64,000 bases of DNA from an uncultured Roseovarius sp. (GCA_947497295.1 CANMFU010000001.1:434001-498000); one strand, 5' to 3'; shown: positions 8,632-18,351, counted from the first letter of the stretch. Notes: generated from the letters alone by a model not told the origin. Program-made: numbers and translations.

Positions 8632-9663
8632 ATGCCCCAATCAGACACCAAGAACCGCAAATTCACCCTGGCCGAACGCCCCAAAGGCGCGCCAAGCGAG
8701 GACACCCTGAAACTGGAGACCACTGACCGCCCCGCGCCCGGCAAGGGGCAGATGCTGCTGCGCAACGTCTATCTGTCGCTGGACCCCTACATGCGCGGCC
8801 GGATGAGTGACGCGCCCTCTTACGCCAATCCGGTACAGATCGGCGATGTGATGGTCGGCGGCACCGTGTCGCAGGTCGAGTCTTCGGACGTGGACGGTTT
8901 CGCCGAGGGCGACTGGGTGTCGGCCTTTGGCGGCTGGCAGGATTACGCGCTGTCGGATGGCAAGGGGGTCATCAACCTTGGCAAAGATCCCGAAAATCCG
9001 TCCTGGGCCTTGGGAATCCTTGGCATGCCGGGCCTGACCGCCTGGGCGGGGCTGACGCAGATCGGACAGCCGCAGAAGGGCGAGACGCTGGTTGTCGCCG
9101 CGGCCAGCGGGCCGGTGGGCGCCACCGTCGGCCAGATTGGCAAGATCATGGGCTGCCGCGTTGTCGGCATCGCGGGCGGGCCAGAGAAATGTGCGCATGT
9201 GGTGGACAATCTGGGGTTTGATGATTGCATCGACCACAAGGCAGACGGGTTTGCCGATGCGCTGAAGCAGGCCGTGCCGGACGGGATCGACATCTATTTC
9301 GAGAATGTTGGCGGCAAGGTGTTCGATGCGGTGATGCCGCTGCTGAACACCTCGGCGCGGGTTCCGGTTTGCGGTCTGGTGTCGCAATACAACGCCACGT
9401 CACTGCCTGACGGGCCGGACCGGCTGAGCCTTCTGATGGGAACGATCCTGCGCCTGCGGATGACGATGCGCGGCTTCATCGTGTTTGACGATTTCGGCCA
9501 TCTCTATGACGAATTTGCCGACCAGATGCAGCCTTGGGTCAAAGAGGGCAAAGTGAAATACCGCGAGGATATGACAGAGGGGTTGGAGAACGCGCCCGCC
9601 GCCTTTGCCGGTATGCTGAAGGGCGAAAATTTTGGCAAGGTTGTTGTCAAAATCAGCGATTGA
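8632..9663 (+). CDS. NADP-dependent medium-chain oxidoreductase (curcumin/prostaglandin reductase-like)
   Basis: A 343-residue zinc-free MDR protein of the YncB/CurA type, which reduces activated C=C bonds of enones with NADPH. Visible landmarks are SLDPYMRGRM near the N-terminus, the nucleotide-binding stretch VVAAASGPVGATVGQ, and YFENVGGKVFDAV. The start ATG at 8632 has GGAAAGG about 7 bases upstream; an upstream in-frame ATG at 8530 would add a poorly conserved-looking tail and is not preferred. It lies 128 bases after the flavoprotein gene, so it may have its own promoter. A link to the upstream catabolic run is possible but not required, since such reductases are common housekeeping or detoxification enzymes. 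Confidence 0.85.
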   Translation: MPQSDTKNRKFTLAERPKGAPSEDTLKLETTDRPAPGKGQMLLRNVYLSLDPYMRGRMSDAPSYANPVQIGDVMVGGTVSQVESSDVDGFAEGDWVSAFGGWQDYALSDGKGVINLGKDPENPSWALGILGMPGLTAWAGLTQIGQPQKGETLVVAAASGPVGATVGQIGKIMGCRVVGIAGGPEKCAHVVDNLGFDDCIDHKADGFADALKQAVPDGIDIYFENVGGKVFDAVMPLLNTSARVPVCGLVSQYNATSLPDGPDRLSLLMGTILRLRMTMRGFIVFDDFGHLYDEFADQMQPWVKEGKVKYREDMTEGLENAPAAFAGMLKGENFGKVVVKISD

Positions 9664-9679
9664 AGCATGTCATGCAAAC

Positions 9680-9706
9680 CGGGGCTATGATCCGCTCATC
9701 GCCCCG
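9680..9706. terminator. Hairpin between convergent genes, possible bidirectional terminator
   Basis: CGGGGC (9680-9685) pairs with GCCCCG (9701-9706). Inside, ATGA pairs with TCAT around a TCCGC loop, with one mismatch between the two helices. It sits in the 63-base gap between the convergent MDR and cytochrome genes. There is no clear T-run, so intrinsic termination is only plausible. Confidence 0.45.
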
Positions 9707-9726
9707 CCTCAACCTTGCCGGTAGGT

Positions 9727-10239
9727 TCAATCCTTGCGCAGATCGCGGACGTCCTCGGGTGTGATCGTGCCGGGGAAATCATTGCCGAAACTGGTGCGCA
9801 CATAGTTCGAGACTTCGGCAATCTGCGCGTCGTCCATCTGATCGCCAAAGCGCGGCATGCCGTGATAGCCGGTCAGAAGCACGGCGACGATGTAGTATTT
9901 CGACACCATCTTGGCATTGCCCGCCAGCGGGGGGTATTCGCCCGCGCCAATGGCGCCCTTGCCGTCCTCCATATGGCAGGCCTGACAGCTGGTCTGATAC
10001 AGCGCCTTGCCGTCCGTCTGGGTGAACTGGTCCGGATCGCGCGAGAAACGGTTGACGACCTCGCGCACCGCGTCCTCGCTGGTGCCGGACTGGTAAGCCG
10101 TGGCCTCTTCGGTATCCACATCCTCGGACGGGACGTTGATTGTATAATCCGGCTCCGGCACGTCGGCCTGCGCGGTCTGCGCGTGGGCGGCCGTGGCTGG
10201 CAGCGCAAGTGCGGCCCAGATCGCGATTACATGTCTCAT
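9727..10239 (-). CDS. Mono-heme periplasmic cytochrome c
   Basis: A 170-residue c-type cytochrome with a Sec signal peptide (IWAALALPATAAHA, cleavage near residue 20) and one heme motif, CQACH, at 85-89. A methionine in YHGMPRFGD about 50 residues later is the likely distal ligand. The start at 10239 is chosen because AAGGAG lies 7 bases upstream and the signal peptide then begins properly; an in-frame ATG at 10287 would lie inside the end of the upstream gene. It follows the amine-oxidase-like gene by 10 bases and is the last gene of a three-gene minus-strand unit. The likely role is to carry electrons from the flavoprotein to a terminal oxidase or to the tri-heme cytochrome. Confidence 0.9.
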   Translation of the reverse strand: MRHVIAIWAALALPATAAHAQTAQADVPEPDYTINVPSEDVDTEEATAYQSGTSEDAVREVVNRFSRDPDQFTQTDGKALYQTSCQACHMEDGKGAIGAGEYPPLAGNAKMVSKYYIVAVLLTGYHGMPRFGDQMDDAQIAEVSNYVRTSFGNDFPGTITPEDVRDLRKD

Positions 10240-10249
10240 GCCTGTCTCC

Positions 10250-11842
10250 TTACGCATTTTCACGGGCGTCCAGCCGCTTGATCGCATCCAGAGCCGACAG
10301 GATGGCGCCCTCCAGCCATGCGGGGATGTGCGAGCAATGCTCGCCCGCCAGCACGATACGGCCGTCGATTTCGTTCAGCGTCTCGTAATGCGCGGCGCGC
10401 AGCTCTTCGGTCCACTGGCCATAGCAGCCCAGCGTCCACGGCACGCGGTGCCATGCGCAGGATGTGCCGCTGAGGAATTCCTCGCGGTATTGCGGATGGA
10501 TCTGGCTGCCGAATTCCAGCGCCGCCTCGATACGTTGTTCGGGCGACAAGGTGTTGAACGAATAGGTGTAATTCTTGCCCGCCGTGTAGGTGTCATAGGC
10601 GGCCTGCACCACGCCCGGCCCGTCGCTGAAATAGCCATAGGACGGGTAGGCAATCTGCACGATGGGCAGATCGGTATAGCTGATGCCGCCCGCGATCCAT
10701 TCATCCTGCTCCCAGAACCGGCGCTTGAATTCCAGCGCCACCTTGAAGGCCGAGGCATAGGGCACCGCCGCAATCGCCTTTTTCTTGGCGTCCGAGACAT
10801 CGACTTCCAGCTGCGCCAGCACCGACAGCGGAATGGTGCAGATGCACCAGTCGGCGGTTTCCTGATAGGTCTCGCCGCTGCCCTCGCGATCTTCGTAATG
10901 GACGGTGACCTGATCCTCGCCCTGCTCGATCTTGAACACGCGGGAATTGAAGCGGATCAGATCGCGCGTCGCTTCGGTAAAGGCGTCGCCGATCTTGCCC
11001 ATACCGCCAACCGGCTGGAACATCGCCGGGGCATGGCCGTAATCGTTGAACGTGTACAGCATCTGCCACAGGTCGGAATGCAGCAGGGGGCCAAATTCCA
11101 TCGGACTGGTCGGCTTTTTCTCCGGCATCAAACCGCCACCGGGCAGGACCTCCCAGCCGCGATGCCCGCCCAGAGCGTCCGAGGTGACATAGCGGTAATC
11201 CTTGTCCAGAACGCCCCAGCCTTTCAGCCCTTCCAGCAGCTTTTCCTGATCCTCAAGGCTCAGCTGTTCGTCCAGCGCGCCCTGCTGCACGGATTTTGCC
11301 AGCAGTTCGGAGGTGTGGCCGCGAATATCAGTCTCCACATCGCCGATGCGCTGCGGTTTGCCGTCATAGGCCTGCGAATTGTGCAGGAACGCCTTGTTGT
11401 TCTTCATGATGAAAGGCTCAAGTTCGACGCCCAGTTTGCGGCAGTAGTCGAACACCGCATAATGGTGGATTGGCAGGCGCCAAGGGCCGGGATTTAGGTA
11501 TCCGCTGGTGAAATCGCAGGTCACTTCCTCGCCGCCCAGCTCGGTAAAGCTGTCACCGCCATTGATGGTCCAGCAGCGCCCGCCGCCGCGGTCCTGATAC
11601 TCTAGAACCTTGACCTGATAACCGGCATTGCGCAGCTCATAGGCCGCCGTCAGCCCGGCAACCCCAGCGCCGAGAATGACAACCTTGGTTCCGTTTTTCG
11701 CGCCGCCCAGCTCGACCGGGGCGGTGTAGTCGGACGTGGCGGCAAAGCCCATCGAGGTCATGGCCTGATACATTGCCGTGGCGCCGGCCGCGTGGCCGAT
11801 CATGGTCAGCAACTGGCGACGTGTGGGGGTGATCTGAGTCAT
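10250..11842 (-). CDS. Tat-exported FAD amine oxidase, L-amino-acid-oxidase-like
   Basis: A 530-residue flavoprotein. A twin-arginine signal lies at residues 7-12 (TRRQLL) ahead of a modest hydrophobic stretch, so export of the folded FAD enzyme to the periplasm is expected. The dinucleotide-binding segment is VVILGAGVAGLTAAYEL (54-70), followed by GGGRC. GPWRLP, with Arg122, aligns by eye with the GPMRLP of snake-venom L-amino acid oxidases, whose Arg90 holds the substrate carboxylate. The C-terminal FAD segment is VLAGEHCSHIPAWLEGAI. The start overlaps the tri-heme cytochrome stop by 4 bases (ATGA). Two cytochrome c genes flank it, so it probably works as a cytochrome-linked dehydrogenase. 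The substrate is likely an amino acid or amine, unproven. Confidence 0.85.
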   Translation of the reverse strand: MTQITPTRRQLLTMIGHAAGATAMYQAMTSMGFAATSDYTAPVELGGAKNGTKVVILGAGVAGLTAAYELRNAGYQVKVLEYQDRGGGRCWTINGGDSFTELGGEEVTCDFTSGYLNPGPWRLPIHHYAVFDYCRKLGVELEPFIMKNNKAFLHNSQAYDGKPQRIGDVETDIRGHTSELLAKSVQQGALDEQLSLEDQEKLLEGLKGWGVLDKDYRYVTSDALGGHRGWEVLPGGGLMPEKKPTSPMEFGPLLHSDLWQMLYTFNDYGHAPAMFQPVGGMGKIGDAFTEATRDLIRFNSRVFKIEQGEDQVTVHYEDREGSGETYQETADWCICTIPLSVLAQLEVDVSDAKKKAIAAVPYASAFKVALEFKRRFWEQDEWIAGGISYTDLPIVQIAYPSYGYFSDGPGVVQAAYDTYTAGKNYTYSFNTLSPEQRIEAALEFGSQIHPQYREEFLSGTSCAWHRVPWTLGCYGQWTEELRAAHYETLNEIDGRIVLAGEHCSHIPAWLEGAILSALDAIKRLDARENA

Positions 11843-13260
11843 GCTTGGCTCTCCGACGGCTTGTTTTTCTTGCGCAATACCAGCCAGATGATCCCGGCGA
11901 TGACGGCCAGCGCGGCGATGATCCCGATCCATGCCAGCAGGGCGGCATTCTTGATCAGGAACGGAAGGTCCGGGCGCGGATCGCGCAGAAGGGCGATGTC
12001 GTCCTCGGTCAGATCGCTTTGCTCGAGCCCGCCGAACTGGACGCGGGTATAGTTGGCCACGTCGGCAATCTGGGCGTTGTCCAGATCCCGCGCAAATCCC
12101 GGCATCAACGGCGCACGATAAAGCGTGGCATGCGTGACGCCCTGCGCGATCACGTTGATCAGATTGGCCGGGTTGTCGCGGCGCAGATCGCCGTTGCCTG
12201 TCAGCGTGGGATAATAAGCCGCCGGTTGGCCCTTGCCCTGCACACCGTGGCAAGCGGCGCATTGCGTCAGATAAAGCGTCTCGCCCGAGGGCAGATCGGT
12301 CTTTTTCAACGCCACCGACAGCTCCTCTCGGATTGATCCGTATTTGAGCACGGCCAGTGTGCGCTCGGCTTCTGGCTGAATAACAGGCACAGTTTGCCCT
12401 TCGGTTTCCAGCGCGGGCACGGTTTTTAGGTAGACGGCCATCGCAGTCAGATCGTCGTCGGTCATTTTTCCGGTGCTGTAATGCACGACCTCGCCCATCG
12501 GGCCTGCGGCCTGCGCCGCATTCATGGCGCGCCCGGTCTTGAGATAGTCCACAATATCCTGAACGCCCCAGTTGCCAAGGCCGCCAACCGGATCGGACGT
12601 GATGTTGGGGGCCTCCCAGCCCTGAATCATCGCGCCGCCCATATAGCGGCTGTCATCGGACATCATCAGCGCATCGCGCGGCGTGTGGCAGGTGCCGCAA
12701 TGGCCCAGATGATCCACCAGGTACTGCCCGCGCGCCACCTGCGCATCCGCGCCGTCGGCACGATTGACCTCACCCAGCGCGATCACATCCCAGAACCGCA
12801 TGAGAAACCGCATGTTGAACGGAAAATCCAGATTGGTTTCGCCCTCGGGCGCCGCATCAACCGGAGGGATCGTCTGAAGATAGGCGTAAAGCGCGGTTAC
12901 ATCCTCATCAGTCATGCCGTGATAGTCGGGGTAGGGCATCGCCGGATACAGCATGTGATCCGGCGCCTTGCCCTCGTGCAGGACCGCGGCCAGATCAGCC
13001 TCGGAGTAATTGCCGATGCCGTATTCCTTGGAGGACGTGATATTCGTCCCCATGATCGCGCCCAAAGGGGTTTCGATAAAATTACCCCCGGCGTAGGGGG
13101 TGCCGTCGGTCCCGACATGACAGGCCATGCAATTGGCAGCGATGGCGATATATTGCCCTTTGGCGATCAGGTCTTCATCGGCGGGCTGGGCCGTTGCAGC
13201 GCTAAGCGATCCTGCAATCAGAACGCCTCCTGACAGAAAACGCTGTAGGATATATGTCAT
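11839..13260 (-). CDS. Tri-heme, membrane-anchored cytochrome c
   Basis: A 473-residue protein with a signal peptide (SGGVLIAGSLSAATAQ) and three heme motifs: CMACH (44-48), CGTCH (188-192) and CAACH (334-338). A C-terminal membrane helix (about 440-462) ends in the basic tail RKKNK. The three-domain layout matches cytochrome subunits of membrane alcohol, sorbitol and gluconate dehydrogenases, which pass electrons to ubiquinone or an oxidase; the C-terminal anchor is also usual there. AGGAG lies 7 bases upstream of the start. It is first in the unit with the Tat flavoprotein, replacing the usual dehydrogenase partner with an amine-oxidase-type enzyme. It lies 151 bases after dabA on the same strand, so a separate promoter is likely. 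Confidence 0.9.
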   Translation of the reverse strand: MTYILQRFLSGGVLIAGSLSAATAQPADEDLIAKGQYIAIAANCMACHVGTDGTPYAGGNFIETPLGAIMGTNITSSKEYGIGNYSEADLAAVLHEGKAPDHMLYPAMPYPDYHGMTDEDVTALYAYLQTIPPVDAAPEGETNLDFPFNMRFLMRFWDVIALGEVNRADGADAQVARGQYLVDHLGHCGTCHTPRDALMMSDDSRYMGGAMIQGWEAPNITSDPVGGLGNWGVQDIVDYLKTGRAMNAAQAAGPMGEVVHYSTGKMTDDDLTAMAVYLKTVPALETEGQTVPVIQPEAERTLAVLKYGSIREELSVALKKTDLPSGETLYLTQCAACHGVQGKGQPAAYYPTLTGNGDLRRDNPANLINVIAQGVTHATLYRAPLMPGFARDLDNAQIADVANYTRVQFGGLEQSDLTEDDIALLRDPRPDLPFLIKNAALLAWIGIIAALAVIAGIIWLVLRKKNKPSESQA

Positions 13261-13411
13261 GCGGCACTCCTGGCAGAGGGTGAAAGCGGTAAGTTGCCGC
13301 TCGTCATCCCTGATGAAACCCAGCGCACAGGGAATGGTTCCGAAACTTCCCGGAAAAGTTGTGTTGCCGGGGCGGCCCTGCGGCGCGGACAGGGGGCGCC
13401 GAAAGGCCGGA

Positions 13412-15766
13412 TCAGGCGCGCATGTCCAGTGGCGACAGGGCGCCGTGCGCGTCCATCAGCAGCAAATGCATCCAGCGATTTTCAAACAGCGCACGCACTT
13501 GCGGGTGGCGCCTAAGTATGTCCACGACGGCCTCGCGAGGGGCCTCGACACAGACGGTCAGGCGTAACGGCTCGTGCGCGAAATTCGTGCCATCATGCAC
13601 CGATTGCCACGGCAGCCCGGTGCGCAGCGCGCCGCCATTGCCTTCGACCACGCCGATGCCGCCGGTGACATTGTGCAGCAGCTTGTTGCCCGCGCCGAAC
13701 ACATCCGGCGCCACGACCGAGCCGTAGTATTGCAGGCTGATCCAGCTGGCGACAACGACCGGTGCGGTCAGGATCAGCTCCAACACGCCAAAACCATCGT
13801 CTTTGCGCCAGTCGTAATCATGCAGAAATGCGCGACCATGCAGCGCTTTGCCCCGCGTGCGGCTGCGCGGTGCGGCAATGAAGGCATTGCAGCCGGCCAG
13901 CGCCCATTCGGGGCGCGTTTCGGCCCAGTTGGTGCTGCGCGCGGGGATCGCCGCGCCATTGTCGGCGCGGGGCAGCCGCAGCGCGCGCTCGGTCCGGGCT
14001 ATTCTGCCGGCAGCGGCCAGCCAGCCCTGCGCGCGAGCCAGCGCGGGGCTGTTTACCGCCCGAGGCGCGTCAGAGGCAAAGAGAGTGATCGCGTCCGTCG
14101 TGGTGTCGTGCAGGCCGCCGACGAACACGGTGTCGGCAGGGATCGCAATTCCGGCCTCGGCCAGACCGGCGCGGACCTCGGTATCGTTCAACAGCCCGGC
14201 CAGCAGGCGCGCATTCACGTCGCCGGCATAACCACCGCAGGCGCCGCAATGCAGGGCGCTGGCGTGCGGGTTGTTCACCACATTGGCGCCATGCCCGACC
14301 AGCAGCACCAGCGGTGCGAAGCCGTCCGTCATCGACATCGCGCGCAGGATGGTGGCGGCAGCCGTGATGCGGTCCTTTGCGCTGATATCGCTTGCGATGC
14401 GCGGCGCGGGGGGCTGGCTGCTGTCCCGGTTCGGGCGCCCCGTGGCATCACGCAACAGGCGGGCGACATAGATCGGGCCTGCTGCCTCGACAAAGGCAAA
14501 CGACGATACCGCAGCCAGTTTGAACCTCCCCCATGCCCGGATTGCGCGGGCGGACAGGCGCGCGGATTGATCGGTGCCACCTGCGCTGCTGGCCGTGCTG
14601 TGCAAACTGGCGTTCAGCAGCACCGGCAGCCGCCGCTCCTCAACGTCCGAGGCGAAACCGCGATGCGATATGGACAGCCCGAAAAAACCGGCGAAGCCAA
14701 AGGTTCCGATCCCCGGATCAAGGCTTTCCAGCGCGCGGCGAAAGACTTCGGATCGCACGTCGATACAAAACGCCGCCTGTAGGGCGGGGCGCGCGCCTGT
14801 AGCTGGCTGTTCGATCTGCGCCAGTGTTTCGGCCAATTTGCGCTGCGCTGCAAATTCGGCGGCTTGTTGCAGAACGCAGCTTGCGATTTGGGCCGCAGTC
14901 GCCTCGGGCGCAGCGGCATGTGCGGCGCATACGTCGCGCCAGCGATCTGCGATCTGGCCCTTATAGTGTTGGAATAGCGCCTGTTCCCAAAGCATCCTGA
15001 TCGTCAGCATATCGCTCACCCCGCTATCGGCGGCACCGGCCAGTTCGGCCTGCCACAGACGCTGGCGCGCGATCTGCGACCAGCCGCCCATGCCCAGCAC
15101 CAGTTGATGAAAATAGGTCTTTGCCGCCTCGGGGTTCAGCGCGATGGCGTCACAGGCCAGTGGCAATGCGATCATCGCTTTGGTCGGCGCACGGGCCGCC
15201 GTTGCAGCAAAGCCTGTCAGCCCTGCGATTTCTGGCGTCAGGTCATGACTGGCAAAGATCTGCCAGCTTTCATAGGCGCCGCGTCCGGGCGTGGCCTGCC
15301 ACAGCGCCTGACCGGTGTCGAAATAGCCAGCAGCCCATGTGCCGATCCGGTCCTCGATCAAGGCGGGCCAGTCGATGCCGGAAGCCTCGGCGGCCAGATG
15401 TGCGATGGTAGGCAAGGCGGCAGGTGCCGCATCCTTGCTGGCTGCTGCGTCTTTGAGCGCTTGAATGCCGATCGGCGCAGCCTCGGGGGTAATGGCCAGT
15501 GCGGCGGTCAGGTCGACATCGGTGATGGTGCCACCTGCGATCCGGGCGTGATACCAGTCGCGTGGCATTGTCATGCGCATGCCAGCAACGCGGGCCATCA
15601 GGGCGGTTGTCTCGGTCAACGATTTGCCTGCCTGTCCGATGAACGGGTTGACGGCAACAGAGGAAGACAGGGGCCAGAGCGGCGGGATCGCGCGCGTCGC
15701 ATCCTCGGACGCGGCGATCAATTCCAGATGCCGGCCGGAAAATCCGGTGTTGGTGTCAGGGGTCAT
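13412..15766 (-). CDS. dabA: Inorganic carbon transporter subunit DabA (DUF2309/UPF0753)
   Basis: A 784-residue protein of the DabA family, the carbonic-anhydrase-like cytoplasmic partner of an energy-coupled CO2 uptake system. Proposed zinc ligands are all visible: Cys334 and Asp336 in AFCIDVRSE, His492 in LVGHGAN, and Cys507 in ALHCGACGG, with the same His-to-Cys spacing of 15 as in Halothiobacillus DabA. It overlaps dabB by 4 bases (ATGA), so the two subunits should be made together. In autotrophs DAB raises internal bicarbonate; in heterotrophs it is thought to feed carboxylations at ambient CO2. No RuBisCO or carboxysome gene is in the window. Regulation is probably by the divergent LysR protein. 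Confidence 0.92.
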   Translation of the reverse strand: MTPDTNTGFSGRHLELIAASEDATRAIPPLWPLSSSVAVNPFIGQAGKSLTETTALMARVAGMRMTMPRDWYHARIAGGTITDVDLTAALAITPEAAPIGIQALKDAAASKDAAPAALPTIAHLAAEASGIDWPALIEDRIGTWAAGYFDTGQALWQATPGRGAYESWQIFASHDLTPEIAGLTGFAATAARAPTKAMIALPLACDAIALNPEAAKTYFHQLVLGMGGWSQIARQRLWQAELAGAADSGVSDMLTIRMLWEQALFQHYKGQIADRWRDVCAAHAAAPEATAAQIASCVLQQAAEFAAQRKLAETLAQIEQPATGARPALQAAFCIDVRSEVFRRALESLDPGIGTFGFAGFFGLSISHRGFASDVEERRLPVLLNASLHSTASSAGGTDQSARLSARAIRAWGRFKLAAVSSFAFVEAAGPIYVARLLRDATGRPNRDSSQPPAPRIASDISAKDRITAAATILRAMSMTDGFAPLVLLVGHGANVVNNPHASALHCGACGGYAGDVNARLLAGLLNDTEVRAGLAEAGIAIPADTVFVGGLHDTTTDAITLFASDAPRAVNSPALARAQGWLAAAGRIARTERALRLPRADNGAAIPARSTNWAETRPEWALAGCNAFIAAPRSRTRGKALHGRAFLHDYDWRKDDGFGVLELILTAPVVVASWISLQYYGSVVAPDVFGAGNKLLHNVTGGIGVVEGNGGALRTGLPWQSVHDGTNFAHEPLRLTVCVEAPREAVVDILRRHPQVRALFENRWMHLLLMDAHGALSPLDMRA

Positions 15767-17349
15767 TTTGTGGCTCCTTTATAGGCGGCGTTGCGCGACC
15801 AGCCCTTGAGCAGGCGATCCTCGACAGCGTTGATGTAAAGACCGTTCGACAGGTGGATACGCAGTCCCTGCGCCGCCGGGTGGTGCGACCAGAGCGGCAA
15901 TGTCGCCTGTGCCAGTGCGACCGCGCCAAAGCTGACCAGCGCCAGCAGGATCAGCGCCCATTCCAGCGCGCCCGCAGCAGGCGCCGGCGGCAGGGTGCCG
16001 ACCGTCAGCCATTCCGATCCGCGTTGCAGCCCGACATAGGCCAGCGTTGCAGCCAACGACATCAGCGCCGTGCGACGTGTCAGCGCACGGGGTGCCAGAT
16101 CAGCCAGACCCTGTGCCAGCAGATAAGCCACGCCAAAGATCAGGATCGCTCCCAGCGCCACTGCCTGCGGCGATTTGGCTCCAAAGCCGATCAGCAGGCC
16201 GGACCCCATATAAACCAAGGCATAGATCGTCAACGCCAGCGCGAAGGCGCGCGCTACCGCGCCCAGATCAGGCACTGCAACGGGGCCGGGTCTCCGGATC
16301 TTGGCCACAGCCTCGATCGCGCTGCCCGAGGCCAGAAACGCATGCGCCTTGTACAGGGAATGGGCCACGATATGCAGCAGGGCCAGCGGGAATAGCGCCA
16401 AACCGCATTGCAGGATCATGAACCCCATCTGTGCCACCGTGGACCACGCCAGCGACACCTTGACCGTCGGCTGGGTCAGCATGACCACCCCGCCGAAAAG
16501 CGCGGTGAACCCGCCGATGCCCACCAGTACCGCCATCACCAGCGGCGACAGTAGCATCACATCGGCAAAGCGGATCAGCACGAAGCCGCCTGCGTTGATC
16601 ACACCAGCATGCAGCAGCGCCGATACGGGCGTTGGCGCCTCCATCACTTCGGTCAGCCAGCCATGGGTGGGAAACTGGGCTGATTTCAGTACCGCTGCCA
16701 GCGCGATGAAGGCCGCCGCCGCAATCGCCAGTCCGCCGCCCGTGCCCAGCCGCGCCAGTTTCAGTATCTCGTAGATCTGCGTCGTGCCATAGGCCGCGAT
16801 CAGCAGGACGCCTGCCACAAACAGCGCCGCATCGCCAACGCGGGCGGTCACGAATTTCTTGCGCGCCGCGCGCTGGGCAGCCACGCGGGCCGGGTAGAAC
16901 AGCAAAAGTTTATGCAGGCACAGGCTGGTCGCGACCCACGCGCCGAGGAACTGCAGGACATTGCCCGCCTGCACCAGCAGCAGTACGGCAGCCAACGTGG
17001 CCAGCAGCCAGATCGAAAAAACGTTCTGACGCGCCTCGCCGTCCAGATAGGTGCGCGCGTACCGCACGACGATCCAGCCTATGAAGCCGACCAGCAGCAG
17101 CATCGCGGCGCTGACCACATCGAGCCGTACCGATACACCAACGCCCAACAGCCCCAATAGCGGGCTGTCGCCGGGTCCGGCACCGATCAGTATGCCGCAG
17201 GCAAAAATGGTAATTAGCAACGCGCCGATTGCGGCCCCTTCCGCATATGCGGCAGCCGTGCGGGGCGGAATATCGCGACGCACGTGCAGATAGGCAGCGA
17301 CGGCGATCACCAGGGCAGGTGCTAGCATGGGCAGGATGTATAACGGCAT
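15763..17349 (-). CDS. dabB: Inorganic carbon transporter membrane subunit DabB (NuoL/MrpA-like)
   Basis: A 528-residue, very hydrophobic protein with about 13 or more membrane helices, homologous to proton-translocating subunits of complex I and Mrp antiporters. A lysine-containing helix and the segment [18 protein letters not shown] are typical of this superfamily. In the DAB complex this subunit is thought to couple cation flow to CO2 hydration by DabA, whose gene follows with a 4-base overlap. Without DabA next door it could be mistaken for NuoL or a hydrogenase-4 subunit; there is no Nuo or Mrp operon here. The start ATG at 17349 is about 108 bases from the LysR start, with the LysR-type box between. 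Confidence 0.9.
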   Translation of the reverse strand: MPLYILPMLAPALVIAVAAYLHVRRDIPPRTAAAYAEGAAIGALLITIFACGILIGAGPGDSPLLGLLGVGVSVRLDVVSAAMLLLVGFIGWIVVRYARTYLDGEARQNVFSIWLLATLAAVLLLVQAGNVLQFLGAWVATSLCLHKLLLFYPARVAAQRAARKKFVTARVGDAALFVAGVLLIAAYGTTQIYEILKLARLGTGGGLAIAAAAFIALAAVLKSAQFPTHGWLTEVMEAPTPVSALLHAGVINAGGFVLIRFADVMLLSPLVMAVLVGIGGFTALFGGVVMLTQPTVKVSLAWSTVAQMGFMILQCGLALFPLALLHIVAHSLYKAHAFLASGSAIEAVAKIRRPGPVAVPDLGAVARAFALALTIYALVYMGSGLLIGFGAKSPQAVALGAILIFGVAYLLAQGLADLAPRALTRRTALMSLAATLAYVGLQRGSEWLTVGTLPPAPAAGALEWALILLALVSFGAVALAQATLPLWSHHPAAQGLRIHLSNGLYINAVEDRLLKGWSRNAAYKGATK

Positions 17350-17432
17350 GGCGCGCTCCGCTGGCGGGAAATGGTGCAGGAGCCTTTTGATACGCGGCAG
17401 CGCTAACAGAAATAAAATTCATTGTTCGCAAC

Positions 17433-17459
17433 ATATCGTTCGCTTAAATGGAACGATAT
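17433..17459. promoter_or_regulatory. LysR-type operator, perfect 9-base inverted repeat
   Basis: ATATCGTTC (17433-17441) and GAACGATAT (17451-17459) are perfect inverted arms around a 9-base spacer. The core TTC-N9-GAA fits the LysR-family T-N11-A box. It lies about 85 bases upstream of dabB and overlaps the first possible ATG of the LysR gene, so the protein probably represses itself while controlling dabBA. Confidence 0.75.
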
Positions 17460-18351
17460 GCCCGATATGAATTTCAACCATCTGCGCTATTTTTGGGAGG
17501 TCGCCCGTGACGGCAACTTGACCCGCACCGCCGAGCGGCTGAACCTGTCGCAATCTGCGGTCTCGGTGCAGATCCGCAAGCTGGAGGATCGCCTCGGGCA
17601 TCCATTGTTCGAGCGGCGTGGCCGCAAGCTGCACCTGACCGAGGCGGGGCGCATCGCGCTGGATCATGCCGACACGATTGTTGGCGCAGGGCAGGATCTG
17701 ATCGCCACGCTCAGACGCACAGGCAGCCCGCGCCGGGTGCTGCGGGTGGGCGCGCTGGCGACGCTGTCGCGCAATTTTCAGATCGAATTCCTGCGCCCGC
17801 TGCTGGGCCAGCCGGATGTGGAACTGGTGCTACGCTCCGGCACCTCTGTCGAATTGATGCAAGGGTTGGAGACGCTGGGTCTGGACGTGGTGCTGACCAA
17901 CCGCGTGCCGGCGCAGGATGCGCTGACGACGCTCATTTCGCACCCGTTATCCGAACAGGCGCTGAGCGTCGTGGGCACGCCGGGGCGCGTTACGGGCGCG
18001 ACAACCTTGGTTGATCTGCTGCGCTCCAGCCCGATGATCGTTCAGACGCAAGACAGCCCGGTCAGGGCGGGATTCGACGCGCTTTGCGCGCGGCTGGGCG
18101 TGGTGCCCAATCTGGCCGCCGAGGTGGACGACATGGCGATGATGCGTCTTCTTGCACGCGAAGACATCGGGCTGGCCGTGCTTCCGCCCATCGTGGTCAA
18201 GAACGAATTACACTCGGGCATCTTGATGGAAGCGCCGCATCGAGTCGGCCTGTCCGAGAGCTTTCACGCTGTGACGGTAAAGCGGCAGTTTCCCAACCCA
18301 CTGCTGGATCTTGTGCTGAATGATCTGGGGCCGACTGCGCTGCTGCCGTAG
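17458..18351 (+). CDS. LysR-family regulator, probable controller of dabBA
   Basis: About 297 residues. The N-terminal winged helix-turn-helix reads MNFNHLRYFWEVARDGNLT, then LNLSQSAVSVQIRKLEDRLG and LFERRGRKLHLTEAG, followed by a periplasmic-binding-protein-like effector domain. It belongs to the NhaR-like side of the family, judged from the NFNHLRYFW opening. ATG 17458 and ATG 17467 are both possible; the second is favoured if the palindrome ending at 17459 is an operator. It is divergent from dabB, the usual layout for a LysR regulator and its target. The effector may be a carbon-status signal, but nothing in the sequence identifies it. Confidence 0.9.
   Translation: MPDMNFNHLRYFWEVARDGNLTRTAERLNLSQSAVSVQIRKLEDRLGHPLFERRGRKLHLTEAGRIALDHADTIVGAGQDLIATLRRTGSPRRVLRVGALATLSRNFQIEFLRPLLGQPDVELVLRSGTSVELMQGLETLGLDVVLTNRVPAQDALTTLISHPLSEQALSVVGTPGRVTGATTLVDLLRSSPMIVQTQDSPVRAGFDALCARLGVVPNLAAEVDDMAMMRLLAREDIGLAVLPPIVVKNELHSGILMEAPHRVGLSESFHAVTVKRQFPNPLLDLVLNDLGPTALLP

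Noticed and set aside
10193..11497. A 434-codon plus-strand frame antisense to the amine-oxidase-like gene
   Set aside because: It is a shadow of a well-supported minus-strand gene; no recognisable domain or start signal.
13574..14782. A 402-codon plus-strand frame inside dabA
   Set aside because: It is antisense to a gene with all catalytic residues in place and has an Arg/Gly/Ala-rich product without a domain.
15763..17349. NuoL or hydrogenase-4 subunit
   Set aside because: The gene overlaps dabA, and no other complex I, Mrp or hydrogenase genes are present.
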